This document shows, one piece after another, positions 25,210 through 34,315 of a stretch of DNA of 64,000 nt. The stretch spans positions 1,364,001-1,428,000 of the forward strand of contig NZ_PRDL01000001.1 in NCBI RefSeq assembly GCF_015182315.1, written 5' to 3'. Position 1 is the stretch's first letter. Every line of letters starts with the position of its first letter. Made by a program: the position numbers and the translations under genes. Under the pieces are notes generated by a model that did not search any database, was not told the DNA's origin, and saw only the letters and a program-made list of their open reading frames with translations. This stretch comes from Cellvibrio polysaccharolyticus (GTDB taxonomy: Bacteria; Pseudomonadota; Gammaproteobacteria; Pseudomonadales; Cellvibrionaceae).

Positions 25210-25234
25210 AAACCCGGGCTTGCCCGGGTTTTTT
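25210..25234 (+). terminator. Intrinsic terminator of glyA
   Basis: The stem ACCCGGGC-TT-GCCCGGGT is followed by TTTTTT, about 70 bases after the stop. Confidence 0.85.
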
Positions 25235-25345
25235 GCTTTCTGCCTTCGGGGTGTTAATGGCACCAGTAATTGCTGATGTAACTCCTGTCTATTGTTTTTA
25301 TAAAATACGTTATAGTGCCCTCAATCCAGCGCGTTTGAGGTATGC

Positions 25346-25810
25346 ATGTCCCAGCAGTCTGATCCGGAGAGTCCTTCTCCATCCCTTGTTTCCTCATCCG
25401 AACGACACCAGGCGCCTCCGCTTGCAGATAAAAAGACACGTTTTATTACTTACGTGATTGATTGCCTGATGCTTGGAATCATGGACTATATTCTGATCTT
25501 GCTAGTGACAATAGTGGGTGGTACCGGAGCGGTCGAAAAACTGAATAATGTTCCCGGTCTGATACTCGGTATTGCTTTAACTTTGCTGTTTTATGTCACC
25601 CAGGAATCGCTGCTGGGTAGAACCGTCGGCAAAATTATTATGGGCACCCGCGTGGTGGACTATACGGGCCGACACCCGACCTTTTCCCGTATTCTGTTGC
25701 GTACCTTTTGTCGGTTTATTCCGTTTGAACAGTTTTCTTTTCTGTTTACTGACGGGCGTGGCTGGCATGATCGTTTTTCAGGGACTTACGTCATTAACAC
25801 CCGGGCTTGA
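25346..25810 (+). CDS. RDD family membrane protein
   Basis: This 154-residue protein has a Ser/Pro-rich cytosolic N-terminus (about 1-30) and the RDD domain with three helices. Family residues are TRFITYVIDCLMLG, ESLLGRTVGKIIMGTRVVD and the late GWHDRFSGTYVI. The first Arg-Asp pair of the name is conserved as R...D across helix 1. Some RDD proteins are Na+/H+ antiporters, but most are unknown. There is no operon partner. Confidence 0.85.
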   Translation: MSQQSDPESPSPSLVSSSERHQAPPLADKKTRFITYVIDCLMLGIMDYILILLVTIVGGTGAVEKLNNVPGLILGIALTLLFYVTQESLLGRTVGKIIMGTRVVDYTGRHPTFSRILLRTFCRFIPFEQFSFLFTDGRGWHDRFSGTYVINTRA

Positions 25811-25852
25811 CCCTCCTATATTTTAATAAAATGCATTTGCGGGGGTTCCCCT

Positions 25853-27298
25853 GTGTATAAAAAGTACAGTGTTCCAGGTTTGATCGGTTTGTTGTTGGCG
25901 GTCGGGTTTATCGGCACCAGCCTGTCCAGCTATCTGGTATCGAAAAGTCAGGTGCGGCACACCCTGGTTGAGCAGGGGTTACCGCAGACCGGCGATACCG
26001 TTTATTCGGAAATTCAAAAAGAAATTCTCCGACCTACCTTTATTGCCTCCATGATGGCTCGCGATACGTTTTTGCGCGAGTGGATGCTGGACGGCGAAAC
26101 AGACGTTACGCGAATATCCCGCTACCTGCATGAAATTACAGAAAGCTACGGCATGGTCGCCAGCTTTCTGGTGTCGGTAAAAACCGCCCATTATTATTAC
26201 CCCGAAGGAATTCTCAAACAGGTCTCGCCCAACGAACCGCGCGATGTCTGGTTTTACCGTTCGCAACTGATGGATAGCCCTTACGAAATCAATATTGATG
26301 TGGATCTTTCCAATCGCGATACCGTTACTTTTTTTGTGAATCACAAAGTTTTTGATTTTAATAACAAGTTGATTGGCGTGGCCGGTGTCGGTTTAACCCT
26401 CGACAGTTTTTCCCGATTAATTGACGATGCCCAACTGCGCTTCAATCGCACTATTTATTTTGTCAATGACGAGGGCGTGGTAACCGCTGCAGACCGGGGC
26501 GAAAAAAGTGGTCAATTATCCCTGAGCGATATGACCGGTGGTGCCGATATTCAGGCGGCTATTCGCTCGCGTTCTATTATGCCGGTGCAGTTAACTTATC
26601 AGCGCGACGGGCGAGAGGTTATCGTCAGCTCCCGTTACATTCCTGAATTGAATTGGTATCTGGTGGTCGAGCAGGATGACGCCCAAGACGTGTTGCCACT
26701 GCAGCGTATTTTTTATCTCAATCTGCTGATCAGTTTAATGATCATGATTGCGGTGATGAGCAGTATTTTTTACGTCATCAACCGCTTTCGTCGCCGTCTG
26801 GAAAATGCAGCGGCAACCGATCCCATGACCGGTTTATTGAATCGCCAGGCATTCGGATTGGTATTTCGCCAGGCCGTAGCCGAGCAGGCGCGGCAGGGCG
26901 GTGACATGGCGGTGATGCTGTTGGACATTGATCATTTCAAGCAGGTTAATGACTCCTTTGGTCACGCCAGCGGCGATCAGGTTATCGCTTTTGTGGTACA
27001 GCATCTGCGACAGACGGTGCGCGAGATGGACATGATTGCCCGTTGGGGCGGCGATGAGTTTTTTATTCTGCTCAAGCAATGCAACGTGGCCCAGGCAGAA
27101 AAATTGGCAGAGAAATTATGCCGTGCCGTGGAGCGGCATCCTTTGCAAATGGACGCCGGTGACTGCTCTGTCTCGGTCAGTATCGGCGTTGCCGACTATG
27201 TGCCAGGAGAAAGTTTATCGCTGGTATTTGCTCGCGCCGACAAAGGTTTGTATGCCGCCAAAGCGTCTGGCCGTAATTGCGTGATAACCGGTGAATAA
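25853..27298 (+). CDS. Diguanylate cyclase with periplasmic Cache-like sensor
   Basis: This 481-residue inner-membrane protein has helix 1 (about 7-27), a periplasmic sensor of about 240 residues that resembles a Cache domain (WFYRSQLMDSPYEINIDVD, VGLTLDSFSRLI), helix 2 (about 287-307) and a GGDEF domain. The active site is RWGGDEFFILL. The inhibitory I-site REMD lies five residues before GGDEF, so product feedback is expected. The start is GTG, since an ATG 22 bases upstream runs into a stop. The solute-binding-like gene at 27291 overlaps its end by eight bases, which suggests coupling of ligand sensing to c-di-GMP. Confidence 0.9.
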   Translation: MYKKYSVPGLIGLLLAVGFIGTSLSSYLVSKSQVRHTLVEQGLPQTGDTVYSEIQKEILRPTFIASMMARDTFLREWMLDGETDVTRISRYLHEITESYGMVASFLVSVKTAHYYYPEGILKQVSPNEPRDVWFYRSQLMDSPYEINIDVDLSNRDTVTFFVNHKVFDFNNKLIGVAGVGLTLDSFSRLIDDAQLRFNRTIYFVNDEGVVTAADRGEKSGQLSLSDMTGGADIQAAIRSRSIMPVQLTYQRDGREVIVSSRYIPELNWYLVVEQDDAQDVLPLQRIFYLNLLISLMIMIAVMSSIFYVINRFRRRLENAAATDPMTGLLNRQAFGLVFRQAVAEQARQGGDMAVMLLDIDHFKQVNDSFGHASGDQVIAFVVQHLRQTVREMDMIARWGGDEFFILLKQCNVAQAEKLAEKLCRAVERHPLQMDAGDCSVSVSIGVADYVPGESLSLVFARADKGLYAAKASGRNCVITGE

Positions 27299-28100
27299 GC
27301 GCTCTTCGTTCCGTCGTAGCATAGCGTGTGCAGCAGTGCTGTTGCTGATTGGCTGTTTTTTTAACGTCAGTCAGGTTGTTGCTGATGATGAAATTGAACT
27401 CACCTGGTTGATATCGCCCCTGGAGTCAGAGCCCTTTCAGGTGGTTATCTCGGACGACCCGGCTGCGCCGCGCGGCATCATTGCCGATATTTTGCATGAA
27501 GCTCTGGCATCCACCCCGCTTACCTTGAAATTAATCGAGCGCCCCTTCAAGCGCATTCGTCGGGAGTTGCTCGAAGGGCAGTATGACAACTGGATCAGTT
27601 ATGGTTCGCCGGTATGGCAGTATCAGCCGCTGCTTGAAATTGGTGAGTATGTTCAGGTGCCGTTGCTGACCTCGGATTATTGGCTGATTTCCCGCACGCA
27701 GGATGCGCGTGATCCTCATGATGACAAGGCCTTTTTCCAGCGCAAAGTCATTGTGATTAATGGCTTTGATTACCATCCGGATTTTCACCGCTGGGTGAAT
27801 GCGCAGCAAATCACCCTGATTGCTGCGCCGTCTCCCCGCCATGCGTTGGCCATGCTGGAGAAAAAGCGCGGCGATTTTTTCCTGGTCGAGAACTGGCGCT
27901 ATCTCTGGCATGTAAAACGCTACACCGATAATCCCTCGGCGTTTGCCGGGGTAGACGTCTCGCATATCCACCCCTCAGCCACATTGTTTTTGCTGGTTGA
28001 TCGTCGTTTGCCCGCAGCGGTCCGTCAGTTGTTATATGAGCAATTGGCAGCGATGCGCCAGCAAGGGCGTCTTGAGGCGATTCTCGAAGCCTACCGCTAG
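27291..28100 (+). CDS. Periplasmic solute-binding protein (SBP_bac_3-like), orphan
   Basis: This 269-residue protein starts from GTG inside the end of the cyclase gene. It has a signal peptide (to about residue 31, VVADDEIELTWL) and a type-II periplasmic binding fold (RGIIADILHEAL, then WISYGSPVW). No permease or ATPase gene is nearby. Orphan proteins of this type often serve as sensors or inhibitors rather than transport parts. The overlap with the GGDEF gene makes a partner role likely but unproven. Confidence 0.75.
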   Translation: MNKRSSFRRSIACAAVLLLIGCFFNVSQVVADDEIELTWLISPLESEPFQVVISDDPAAPRGIIADILHEALASTPLTLKLIERPFKRIRRELLEGQYDNWISYGSPVWQYQPLLEIGEYVQVPLLTSDYWLISRTQDARDPHDDKAFFQRKVIVINGFDYHPDFHRWVNAQQITLIAAPSPRHALAMLEKKRGDFFLVENWRYLWHVKRYTDNPSAFAGVDVSHIHPSATLFLLVDRRLPAAVRQLLYEQLAAMRQQGRLEAILEAYR

Positions 28101-28138
28101 CTTTCCATTCCTTCAGTCAACTCGTCAGAAGCGCTTTT

Positions 28139-28155
28139 TATGGTAAGATGCGCGC
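28139..28155 (+). promoter_or_regulatory. nrdR promoter, extended -10
   Basis: TATGGTAAGATGCGCGC contains an extended -10 (TGG-TAAGAT) followed by the GC-rich discriminator GCGCGC. The same 17 bases occur on the minus strand before purE (49031-49047). The start codon follows after about 27 bases. Confidence 0.6.
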
Positions 28156-28181
28156 AATTTTGCGGATGATGAGGCCCGTAC

Positions 28182-28646
28182 ATGCACTGTCCCTTTTGTA
28201 GTGCCGAAGATACCAAAGTGATCGACTCACGGCTGGTTGCCGAAGGTGATCAGGTGCGTCGGCGTCGGGAGTGTCTATCGTGCCACGAGCGCTTCACGAC
28301 CTACGAAATTGCCGAATTGGTGATGCCGCGAATCATTAAACAGGATGGTACCCGCCAACCGTTTGATGAAGAAAAATTACGCGCCGGATTGTTGCGCGCC
28401 CTGGAAAAACGTCCGGTCAGCACCGAAGACATTGAATCTTCCATTATTCAGATCAAACACTTTTTGCAAGCTACCGGCGAGCGTGAAGTGAAGTCCCTGA
28501 CGGTAGGCGAAAAAGTCATGGAGCAATTGCAAAAGCTCGATGAAGTCGCTTACGTCCGCTTTGCATCGGTGTATCGCCGCTTCAAAGATCTCAACGAATT
28601 TCGCAAGGAAATTGACCGGCTTGAGCAACAACCTGACAGTAAATAA
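28182..28646 (+). CDS. nrdR: Transcriptional repressor NrdR
   Basis: This 154-residue repressor controls ribonucleotide reductase genes. The zinc ribbon MHCPFCS...RRRECLSCHERFTTYE is complete (four cysteines), and the ATP-cone (about 49-139; PRIIKQDGTRQPFDEEKL) senses dATP/ATP. It heads the riboflavin gene cluster, a common arrangement in gammaproteobacteria. Its end overlaps the likely ribD start. Confidence 0.95.
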   Translation: MHCPFCSAEDTKVIDSRLVAEGDQVRRRRECLSCHERFTTYEIAELVMPRIIKQDGTRQPFDEEKLRAGLLRALEKRPVSTEDIESSIIQIKHFLQATGEREVKSLTVGEKVMEQLQKLDEVAYVRFASVYRRFKDLNEFRKEIDRLEQQPDSK

Positions 28647-29781
28647 CAGCGCAACCAAACCGACCGCCGAAGATGCTGCCTTTATGGCGCAAGCCTTGCG
28701 GTTGGCCGAGCGCGGTTGGTTAACCACCATGCCGAACCCGCGGGTTGGTTGTGTGCTGGTGCGCGATGGCGACGTCATCGCGCAAGGGTGGCACTACCGT
28801 GCCGGTGAGGCCCACGCCGAAGTGCACGCTTTGCGTCAGGCCGGAGAGCAAGCTCGCGGTGCTACCGCTTATGTCACGTTGGAGCCTTGTAGTCATACCG
28901 GCAAAACCGGCCCCTGTTGCGAAGCGCTGGTCGCTGCTGGCGTTGCCCGTGTGGTTTTCGCTATGGAAGATCCCAACCCTTCTGTGGCTGGCCGTGGTAT
29001 CGAGCATTTGCGCCAGGCCGGTATCGCCGTCAGTGGCCCTTTGCTGGAAGACGATGCCCGGGCGCTCAACCCCGGTTTTCTAAAACGTATGGAACGCGGC
29101 TTGCCCTGGGTGCGTTGCAAGCTGGCAATGAGCCTGGATGGACGCACAGCCATGGCTGACGGCCGTTCCAAATGGGTCACCAGCCGCAAATCCCGTGAAG
29201 ATGTACAGCAGTTGCGCGCAGCTTCCTGTGCCATCATCAGCGGTATCGACACGGTGCTGCTGGATAATGCCGCGCTCACGGTTCGCGCTGCGGATTTGCG
29301 TGTAGACAATGCAATGGATGCTGCAGAGAAACAACCCTTGCGGGTTGTTCTTGATTCACGGTTGCGCCTTACCCGCGATGCGGAAATTCTGCGTCAAGCT
29401 ACGCCCATCTGGCTGGTGCATAATGGCGAGCCTGACAATGCGCAGCGCCTTCACGATTGGCCTGCCCATGTGCAGGTTATCGCGCTGCCGGCAGCGGATG
29501 GTCGTATTGATTTACTGGCGCTGTTAAAAGCGTTGGCGCAACAGCAGTGCAACGAGGTGCTGGTAGAGGCCGGCGCTACCCTGGCGGGCAGCTTCCTGCG
29601 TCGCGGCCTGCTGGATGAAGTGATCGTTTATATGGCACCGAAATTGCTCGGCAGCAGCGCCCGACCGCTGTTTGATTTGCCACTGGATACCATGTCGGCA
29701 GCATTACCGCTGAAAATACGCGATATCCGGGCCGTCGGCGAAGATTGGCGCATTACGGCTGTGCCTGATATGGAACACTGA
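28621..29781 (+). CDS. ribD: Bifunctional riboflavin deaminase/reductase RibD
   Basis: RibD deaminates and then reduces the pyrimidine product of GTP cyclohydrolase II. The N-terminal deaminase has the zinc site HAEVHAL (His and Glu) and PCSHTGKTGPCCEAL. The C-terminal reductase starts at about residue 145 with VRCKLAMSLDGRTAM. The start is not secure: TTG 28621 has AAGGAA upstream, though at about 12 bases, and keeps the usual N-terminus, while the first ATG (28684) cuts it close to the domain. The protein is about 386 residues. It overlaps nrdR by 26 bases. Confidence 0.92.
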   Translation: MSNNLTVNNSATKPTAEDAAFMAQALRLAERGWLTTMPNPRVGCVLVRDGDVIAQGWHYRAGEAHAEVHALRQAGEQARGATAYVTLEPCSHTGKTGPCCEALVAAGVARVVFAMEDPNPSVAGRGIEHLRQAGIAVSGPLLEDDARALNPGFLKRMERGLPWVRCKLAMSLDGRTAMADGRSKWVTSRKSREDVQQLRAASCAIISGIDTVLLDNAALTVRAADLRVDNAMDAAEKQPLRVVLDSRLRLTRDAEILRQATPIWLVHNGEPDNAQRLHDWPAHVQVIALPAADGRIDLLALLKALAQQQCNEVLVEAGATLAGSFLRRGLLDEVIVYMAPKLLGSSARPLFDLPLDTMSAALPLKIRDIRAVGEDWRITAVPDMEH

Positions 29782-29836
29782 GTGTTCGTGCGCTGTTGCA
29801 AATACAGCAACCCCGGTCTGTCTTTCAGGAGTTCAC

Positions 29837-30508
29837 ATGTTTACCGGAATTATTGAAGCTGTAGGTAAAGTGGTTGCCGTCACCCCGGTGAATGGCGATA
29901 TTCGCCTGCGGATTGACAGCGGCAATCTGGATCTTGCCGACGTTCAGCTGGGCGATTCCATTGCCACCAACGGGGTTTGCCTTACGGTGGTGGAGTTGAC
30001 GGGTAAAGGTTACTGGGCCGATGTGTCTCGCGAAACCCTCGCCAATACCACCATTCCTGACTGGAAAATCGGTTTGCCGGTCAACCTCGAAAAAGCCCTG
30101 ACACCGCGCACCCGTCTGGGTGGGCATATTGTCAGTGGTCATGTCGATGGCGTGGGCGAAGTGCTGCAACGCCATGCCGATGCCCGTTCCGAACGGTTTC
30201 GCTTGCGAGCGCCGGCAACCCTGGCGAAATATATTGCTCACAAAGGTTCCATCACTATTGATGGCACAAGCCTTACCGTGAATGCGGTAGACGGCGATGT
30301 TTTTGAATTGAATATTGTGCCGCATACCCTGCAGCACACCATAATGGGACATTACACCACTGGCTCCCGTGTGAATCTGGAGGTGGATGTTCTGGCGCGT
30401 TATCTCGAGCGTTTGCTGCTCGGCGATCGCGCTGCTGAAGGACAAGCCGGCAACGGCAACCAGGGGCTGACGCTGGAATTTCTGGCGCAGCACGGCTTCC
30501 ATCGCTAA
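29837..30508 (+). CDS. ribE: Riboflavin synthase alpha chain
   Basis: This 223-residue enzyme dismutates two 6,7-dimethyl-8-ribityllumazine molecules into riboflavin. Two lumazine-binding repeats are visible: MFTGIIEAVGKV with VCLTVVE, and HIVSGHVDGVGEV with SLTVNAVDG. It lies in order between ribD and ribBA. TCAGGAG precedes the ATG. No FMN riboswitch is seen in the 55-base gap. Confidence 0.95.
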   Translation: MFTGIIEAVGKVVAVTPVNGDIRLRIDSGNLDLADVQLGDSIATNGVCLTVVELTGKGYWADVSRETLANTTIPDWKIGLPVNLEKALTPRTRLGGHIVSGHVDGVGEVLQRHADARSERFRLRAPATLAKYIAHKGSITIDGTSLTVNAVDGDVFELNIVPHTLQHTIMGHYTTGSRVNLEVDVLARYLERLLLGDRAAEGQAGNGNQGLTLEFLAQHGFHR

Positions 30509-30541
30509 CCTGTTTTATTAGGCTTTTAACCGGAATTTGCT

Positions 30542-31666
30542 ATGCAACTCAATACCATTGATGAGCTGATTGAAGATATGCGTCAGGGCAAGATGATTGT
30601 TCTGATGGACGATGAAGACCGCGAGAATGAAGGCGATCTGATTATGATCGCCGAACTGGTGCGACCGGAAGACATCAACTTCATGGTCACCCACGCGCGC
30701 GGTCTGGTGTGTTTGCCGCTGACGCGGGAAATTTGCGAGCGACTGGCGTTGCCGTTGATGGTGTCGGACAACAAGTCCCAATATTCCACCAACTTCACCG
30801 TTTCCATCGAAGCGTCTGAAGGTGTTTCTACCGGTATTTCTGCTCAGGATCGGGCCCGCACTATTCTGGCTGCGGTGAATCCGGATGCGAAGCCGTCCGA
30901 TCTGGCCCAGCCCGGTCATATTTTTCCGCTGATGTCCCAGCCGGGCGGCGTTATGAGCCGTGCCGGTCATACGGAAGCCGCTTGTGATCTCGCTCGTCTG
31001 GCCGGTTTCTCACCTGCCGGTGTATTGATCGAGATTATGAATGAAGACGGTTCCATGGCGCGCCGTCCGGATCTGGAGCGTTTTGCCCGTCAGCACAACT
31101 TGAAAATCGGCACTATTGCCGATCTGATTCATTACCGTGCGGTAAAAGAAAAAACTGTTGAGTGCATTAATACCCGCACCGTGGATACACTCTACGGCGA
31201 GTTTGAATTGCGCACTTACCGCGACCAGGCGCTGGGCAACCTGCACTTTGTGATGTCAAAGGGCGATATCAAGCCTGACGAGCCAACACTGGTGCGGGTG
31301 CATGTGATGGATATCGCCCACGATATTCTTTCGCTCAAGCGCCAATCCATTGCTGGCGGTGCCTCCTGGACCTACCAGAGCGCCCTGCAACGCGTCGCTG
31401 AAGAAGGCAAGGGCGTGGTGTTGCTGATTTGCTACGACGAAACCACCCGCGATATGGAAGAAAGTATTGACTGGCTGATCGCCGGCAAGCAACAGCGCCG
31501 CAGTAATGAAGTGCTCTACAAGCAAGTCGGCACCGGCTCGCAAATTCTGCGCGATCTCGGCATTGGCAAAATGCGTGTGATGTCGGCACCGATGCGCTTT
31601 TCGGCGCTGTCCGGTTTTGATCTGGAAGTGGTGGAATATGTCAGCCCGGACGATGCTCAGGGTTAA
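30542..31666 (+). CDS. ribBA: RibBA: active DHBP synthase fused to a degenerate GTP cyclohydrolase II domain
   Basis: This 374-residue protein makes 3,4-dihydroxy-2-butanone 4-phosphate from ribulose 5-phosphate. The DHBP synthase half (about 1-205) has DDEDRENEGDL and GHTEAACDLARLAG intact. The second half (about 210-374) aligns with GTP cyclohydrolase II but lacks the zinc ligands: where RibA at 35031 has EC-x10-CDC, this protein has MDIAHDILSLKRQS. The RQEGRGIGL motif is also gone. The half is probably structural or regulatory. The separate ribA in this window supplies the missing activity. Confidence 0.93.
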   Translation: MQLNTIDELIEDMRQGKMIVLMDDEDRENEGDLIMIAELVRPEDINFMVTHARGLVCLPLTREICERLALPLMVSDNKSQYSTNFTVSIEASEGVSTGISAQDRARTILAAVNPDAKPSDLAQPGHIFPLMSQPGGVMSRAGHTEAACDLARLAGFSPAGVLIEIMNEDGSMARRPDLERFARQHNLKIGTIADLIHYRAVKEKTVECINTRTVDTLYGEFELRTYRDQALGNLHFVMSKGDIKPDEPTLVRVHVMDIAHDILSLKRQSIAGGASWTYQSALQRVAEEGKGVVLLICYDETTRDMEESIDWLIAGKQQRRSNEVLYKQVGTGSQILRDLGIGKMRVMSAPMRFSALSGFDLEVVEYVSPDDAQG

Positions 31667-31705
31667 TTGACGTTTTATCAGGTTATTTTTTGAAGAGATT
31701 GGATT

Positions 31706-32176
31706 ATGAGCAATATTCAGGTAGTTGAAGGCACCTTTACCGCCAACAAAGGCAAGTACGCGTTGATCGTCAGCCGTTGGAACAGCTTCGTCGTAGAAAG
31801 CCTGAAAGACGGCGCGCTGGATACCCTGCGTCGTCACGGCATTCCGGATGAAAACATCGTTGTTTATTACGCACCGGGTGCTTTCGAGTTTCCGTTGGTC
31901 GCGCAACGCATTGCCGCCCGCAAGGAATTTGATGCCATCATCGCGCTGGGCGCGGTGATTCGCGGCGGTACACCGCACTTCGATTATGTTGCCGGTGAGT
32001 GCACCAAAGGTTTGGCGCAAGTATCGATGAACGAAAATATCCCGGTCACTTTCGGTGTATTGACCGTCGATTCCATCGAGCAGGCGATTGAGCGCTCCGG
32101 TACCAAGGCCGGTAACAAAGGCGTTGAAGCGGCTTCGACCGCACTGGAAATGGTTTCCCTGCTGGGTCATATCTGA
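31706..32176 (+). CDS. ribH: 6,7-dimethyl-8-ribityllumazine synthase
   Basis: This 156-residue subunit forms an icosahedral or decameric shell. It condenses the DHBP synthase product with the pyrimidine made by RibD. Characteristic parts are VSRWNSFVVESLKDGALDTL, YYAPGAFEFPLVAQ, ALGAVIRGGTPHFDYVAGE and VTFGVLTVDSIEQAIERSG. It lies directly after ribBA in pathway order. A terminator-like hairpin follows before nusB, though readthrough is common in this gene order. Confidence 0.95.
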   Translation: MSNIQVVEGTFTANKGKYALIVSRWNSFVVESLKDGALDTLRRHGIPDENIVVYYAPGAFEFPLVAQRIAARKEFDAIIALGAVIRGGTPHFDYVAGECTKGLAQVSMNENIPVTFGVLTVDSIEQAIERSGTKAGNKGVEAASTALEMVSLLGHI

Positions 32177-32253
32177 TTATTGCCGGCAGCGGGTCGAAAA
32201 AGTATTTGATCGCGCTGCTGCCAAACCGTCAGAATACGCATTTTGCTTCCCGG

Positions 32254-32288
32254 ACCGGATGCCGATTACGGCCTCCGGTTGTTTTTTT
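32254..32288 (+). terminator. Probable terminator between ribH and nusB
   Basis: An imperfect stem, ACCGG-A-TGCCG with CGGC-CT-CCGGT, is followed by TTGTTTTTTT. It may attenuate rather than end transcription, because nusB follows 34 bases later. Confidence 0.6.
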
Positions 32289-32321
32289 ATTTAAGTCCAT
32301 GCTCTTTTCAGGTACGCGTTA

Positions 32322-32798
32322 ATGAACAATCCACACCAGTCCTCTGCACCCAAAGCGCCTTCTGCTGCCACTCGCCGCATGGCTCGCCATTACGGGATGC
32401 AGGCGCTGTATCAATGGCAAATGGCCGGCTCCAGCCTGAATGCTATCGAGGCAGAATTTCGCACCGATAACGACATGAAGAATGTAGATGTCGACTATTT
32501 TCATGATCTTCTTCATGGTGTGCCTGAGCATCTGAGTGAAATTGAAGCGCTGTTTCAGCCGTATCTGGTTGAACGTGCGTTGGACGAGCTGGACCCGGTA
32601 ACCGAGTCGCTGCTGCGTCTGGCTTGTTACGAACTGCGTTTCCGTATTGATGTGCCTTATAAAGTAGTCATCAATGAGGCCGTTTCACTGGCCAAAAAAT
32701 TTGGTGCCGAAGACAGCCATAAATTTATCAATGGCGTGTTGGACAAGGTCTCCGCACAGGTGCGGGCGCCTGAATTCAATGCCAATCGCCAGCGTTAA
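32322..32798 (+). CDS. nusB: Transcription antitermination factor NusB
   Basis: This 158-residue protein joins NusE (S10) on boxA RNA of rRNA operons. The RNA-binding N-terminal RRMARHYGMQALYQWQM and the C-terminal NEAVSLAKKFGAEDSHKFINGVLDKV are standard. The ribH-nusB-thiL order is conserved in many gammaproteobacteria. The next frame begins at its stop. Confidence 0.95.
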   Translation: MNNPHQSSAPKAPSAATRRMARHYGMQALYQWQMAGSSLNAIEAEFRTDNDMKNVDVDYFHDLLHGVPEHLSEIEALFQPYLVERALDELDPVTESLLRLACYELRFRIDVPYKVVINEAVSLAKKFGAEDSHKFINGVLDKVSAQVRAPEFNANRQR

Positions 32799-32833
32799 TG
32801 TCATTTTCGCCGGTGGCTGATCAGGGGAAGGTA

Positions 32834-33799
32834 ATGGGCGAATTTGAACTGATAAGAAAGTTTTTTCAGCGCGAACAAGCCGAAAATCCAGCTCCCGGTG
32901 TCATTCAGGGGATTGGCGACGATTGCGCCATCCTCGCCTTGCCGACCGCGCAACATCTGGCCATTTCTGTCGATACCCTGGTAGAAGGGGTGCACTTTCC
33001 GGTGGGGGCAGATCCCGAGTTGCTTGCCGAACGTGCGCTGCGCACCAACCTCAGTGATCTGGCTGCCAGTGGTGCCAGCCCTTTGTGGTTTACCCTGGCG
33101 CTTACCTTGCCGACCGTTGAAGAAGACTGGTTGCGTTTGTTCAGTCGGGGTCTGTTTGCTGCAGCCAATGAATATGGTTGTGTGCTGGTAGGCGGCGATA
33201 CCACCAAAGGCCCTCTGACCGTTACCGTGCAGATTATGGGCAGTGTTGAGCCGCATCTCGCGCTGCGTCGCGACGGTGCCAGCGCCGGTGATTTTGTGCT
33301 GGTCACCAATACCATTGGTGATGGCGCTGCAGCGCTGGCTGCTATTCAGGAGCGCATTGCGCTAACTGACGAGCATCGCGCCTGGTTGCAGGAAAAATTT
33401 TACCGGCCGGTGCCGCGTCTCAAGGAATCGGCATTATTACGGGGCATCGCCAGCGCCGCGCTGGATATTTCCGATGGCTTGCTGGCTGACCTTGGCCATA
33501 TTTGTCATGCCAGTGATGTCGGGGCGGTGATTGATGTGGCCAGCCTGCCGTTCTCGGCCGCCATGCAATCACTCAACGATATTGAACAGGCACGCGCCTG
33601 GGCGCTGGGCGGCGGCGATGACTACGAACTTTGTTTTACGGTATCGCCGGATGCCATGCCGGACCTCGCGCTGTTGATCGCCCGGGGCGAACTGCAAGCG
33701 ACCATCGTCGGTGAGCTGGTGCCCGGTGCCGGTGTGGTTTGCGAACTGGACGGCGAACTCTATCGACCCGCTCAACAAGGCTACCAGCATTTCTCATGA
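32834..33799 (+). CDS. thiL: Thiamine-monophosphate kinase
   Basis: This protein of about 321 residues makes thiamine diphosphate from thiamine monophosphate with ATP. Typical blocks are QGIGDDCAIL, LAISVDTLVEGVHF, RTNLSDLAASGASP and LDISDGLLADLGH. ATG 32834 matches the family start MGEFELI and has AGGGGAAGG close before it. An in-frame ATG at 32798 would add 12 atypical residues. Its stop overlaps the pgpA start (ATGA). Confidence 0.94.
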   Translation: MGEFELIRKFFQREQAENPAPGVIQGIGDDCAILALPTAQHLAISVDTLVEGVHFPVGADPELLAERALRTNLSDLAASGASPLWFTLALTLPTVEEDWLRLFSRGLFAAANEYGCVLVGGDTTKGPLTVTVQIMGSVEPHLALRRDGASAGDFVLVTNTIGDGAAALAAIQERIALTDEHRAWLQEKFYRPVPRLKESALLRGIASAALDISDGLLADLGHICHASDVGAVIDVASLPFSAAMQSLNDIEQARAWALGGGDDYELCFTVSPDAMPDLALLIARGELQATIVGELVPGAGVVCELDGELYRPAQQGYQHFS

Positions 33800-34287
33800 G
33801 TGATTCTTCAGTAAAACCCTCGGCGAAAACTGTTTTCAGTAACCCTGACCATTTTTTTGCGTTCGGTTTTGGCAGTGGCCTCGCGCCCAAAGCGCCAGGT
33901 ACTTTTGGTACGCTTGCCGCTATCCCTATCTTTTTATTGATTCAGGATTTGAGCTGGCCGCTGTATGTATTCTGGTTGGTCATCACCTTTTGTGTGGGCG
34001 TTTACTGGTGTGACCGCAGCTCGCGTGCGCTGGGTGTGCATGATCACGGTGGTATTGTCTGGGATGAAATGGTGGGCTACTGGCTGACCATGTTTCTGGC
34101 TCCGGCCGGCTGGCAGTGGATGTTGGCCGGTTTTGTTTTGTTTCGTATTTTCGATATCGTCAAACCCTGGCCTATCAATGTGATTGATCGCAAAGTGGGT
34201 GGCGGTTTCGGCATCATGGTTGATGATGTGTTGGCGGCGGTTTATGCCTGGCTGGTATTGCAAGGCTTTGCCTGGTGGCTGCTGTAA
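33796..34287 (+). CDS. pgpA: Phosphatidylglycerophosphatase A
   Basis: This 163-residue inner-membrane enzyme dephosphorylates phosphatidylglycerol phosphate. The signature GSGLAPKAPGTFGTLAAIP, then DHGGIVWDEMVGYW with the conserved acidic residues, and FDIVKPWPI are all present, with four hydrophobic segments. ATG 33796 overlaps the thiL stop. A longer in-frame start upstream runs through thiL and is rejected. Confidence 0.94.
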   Translation: MSDSSVKPSAKTVFSNPDHFFAFGFGSGLAPKAPGTFGTLAAIPIFLLIQDLSWPLYVFWLVITFCVGVYWCDRSSRALGVHDHGGIVWDEMVGYWLTMFLAPAGWQWMLAGFVLFRIFDIVKPWPINVIDRKVGGGFGIMVDDVLAAVYAWLVLQGFAWWLL

Positions 34288-34315
34288 AGGATTTTTTGCG
34301 GTCAGGAGATGGCCT

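Noticed and set aside
28101..30541. FMN riboswitch before the rib genes
   Set aside because: The gaps before nrdR, ribE and ribBA are too short and lack the conserved RFN segments.
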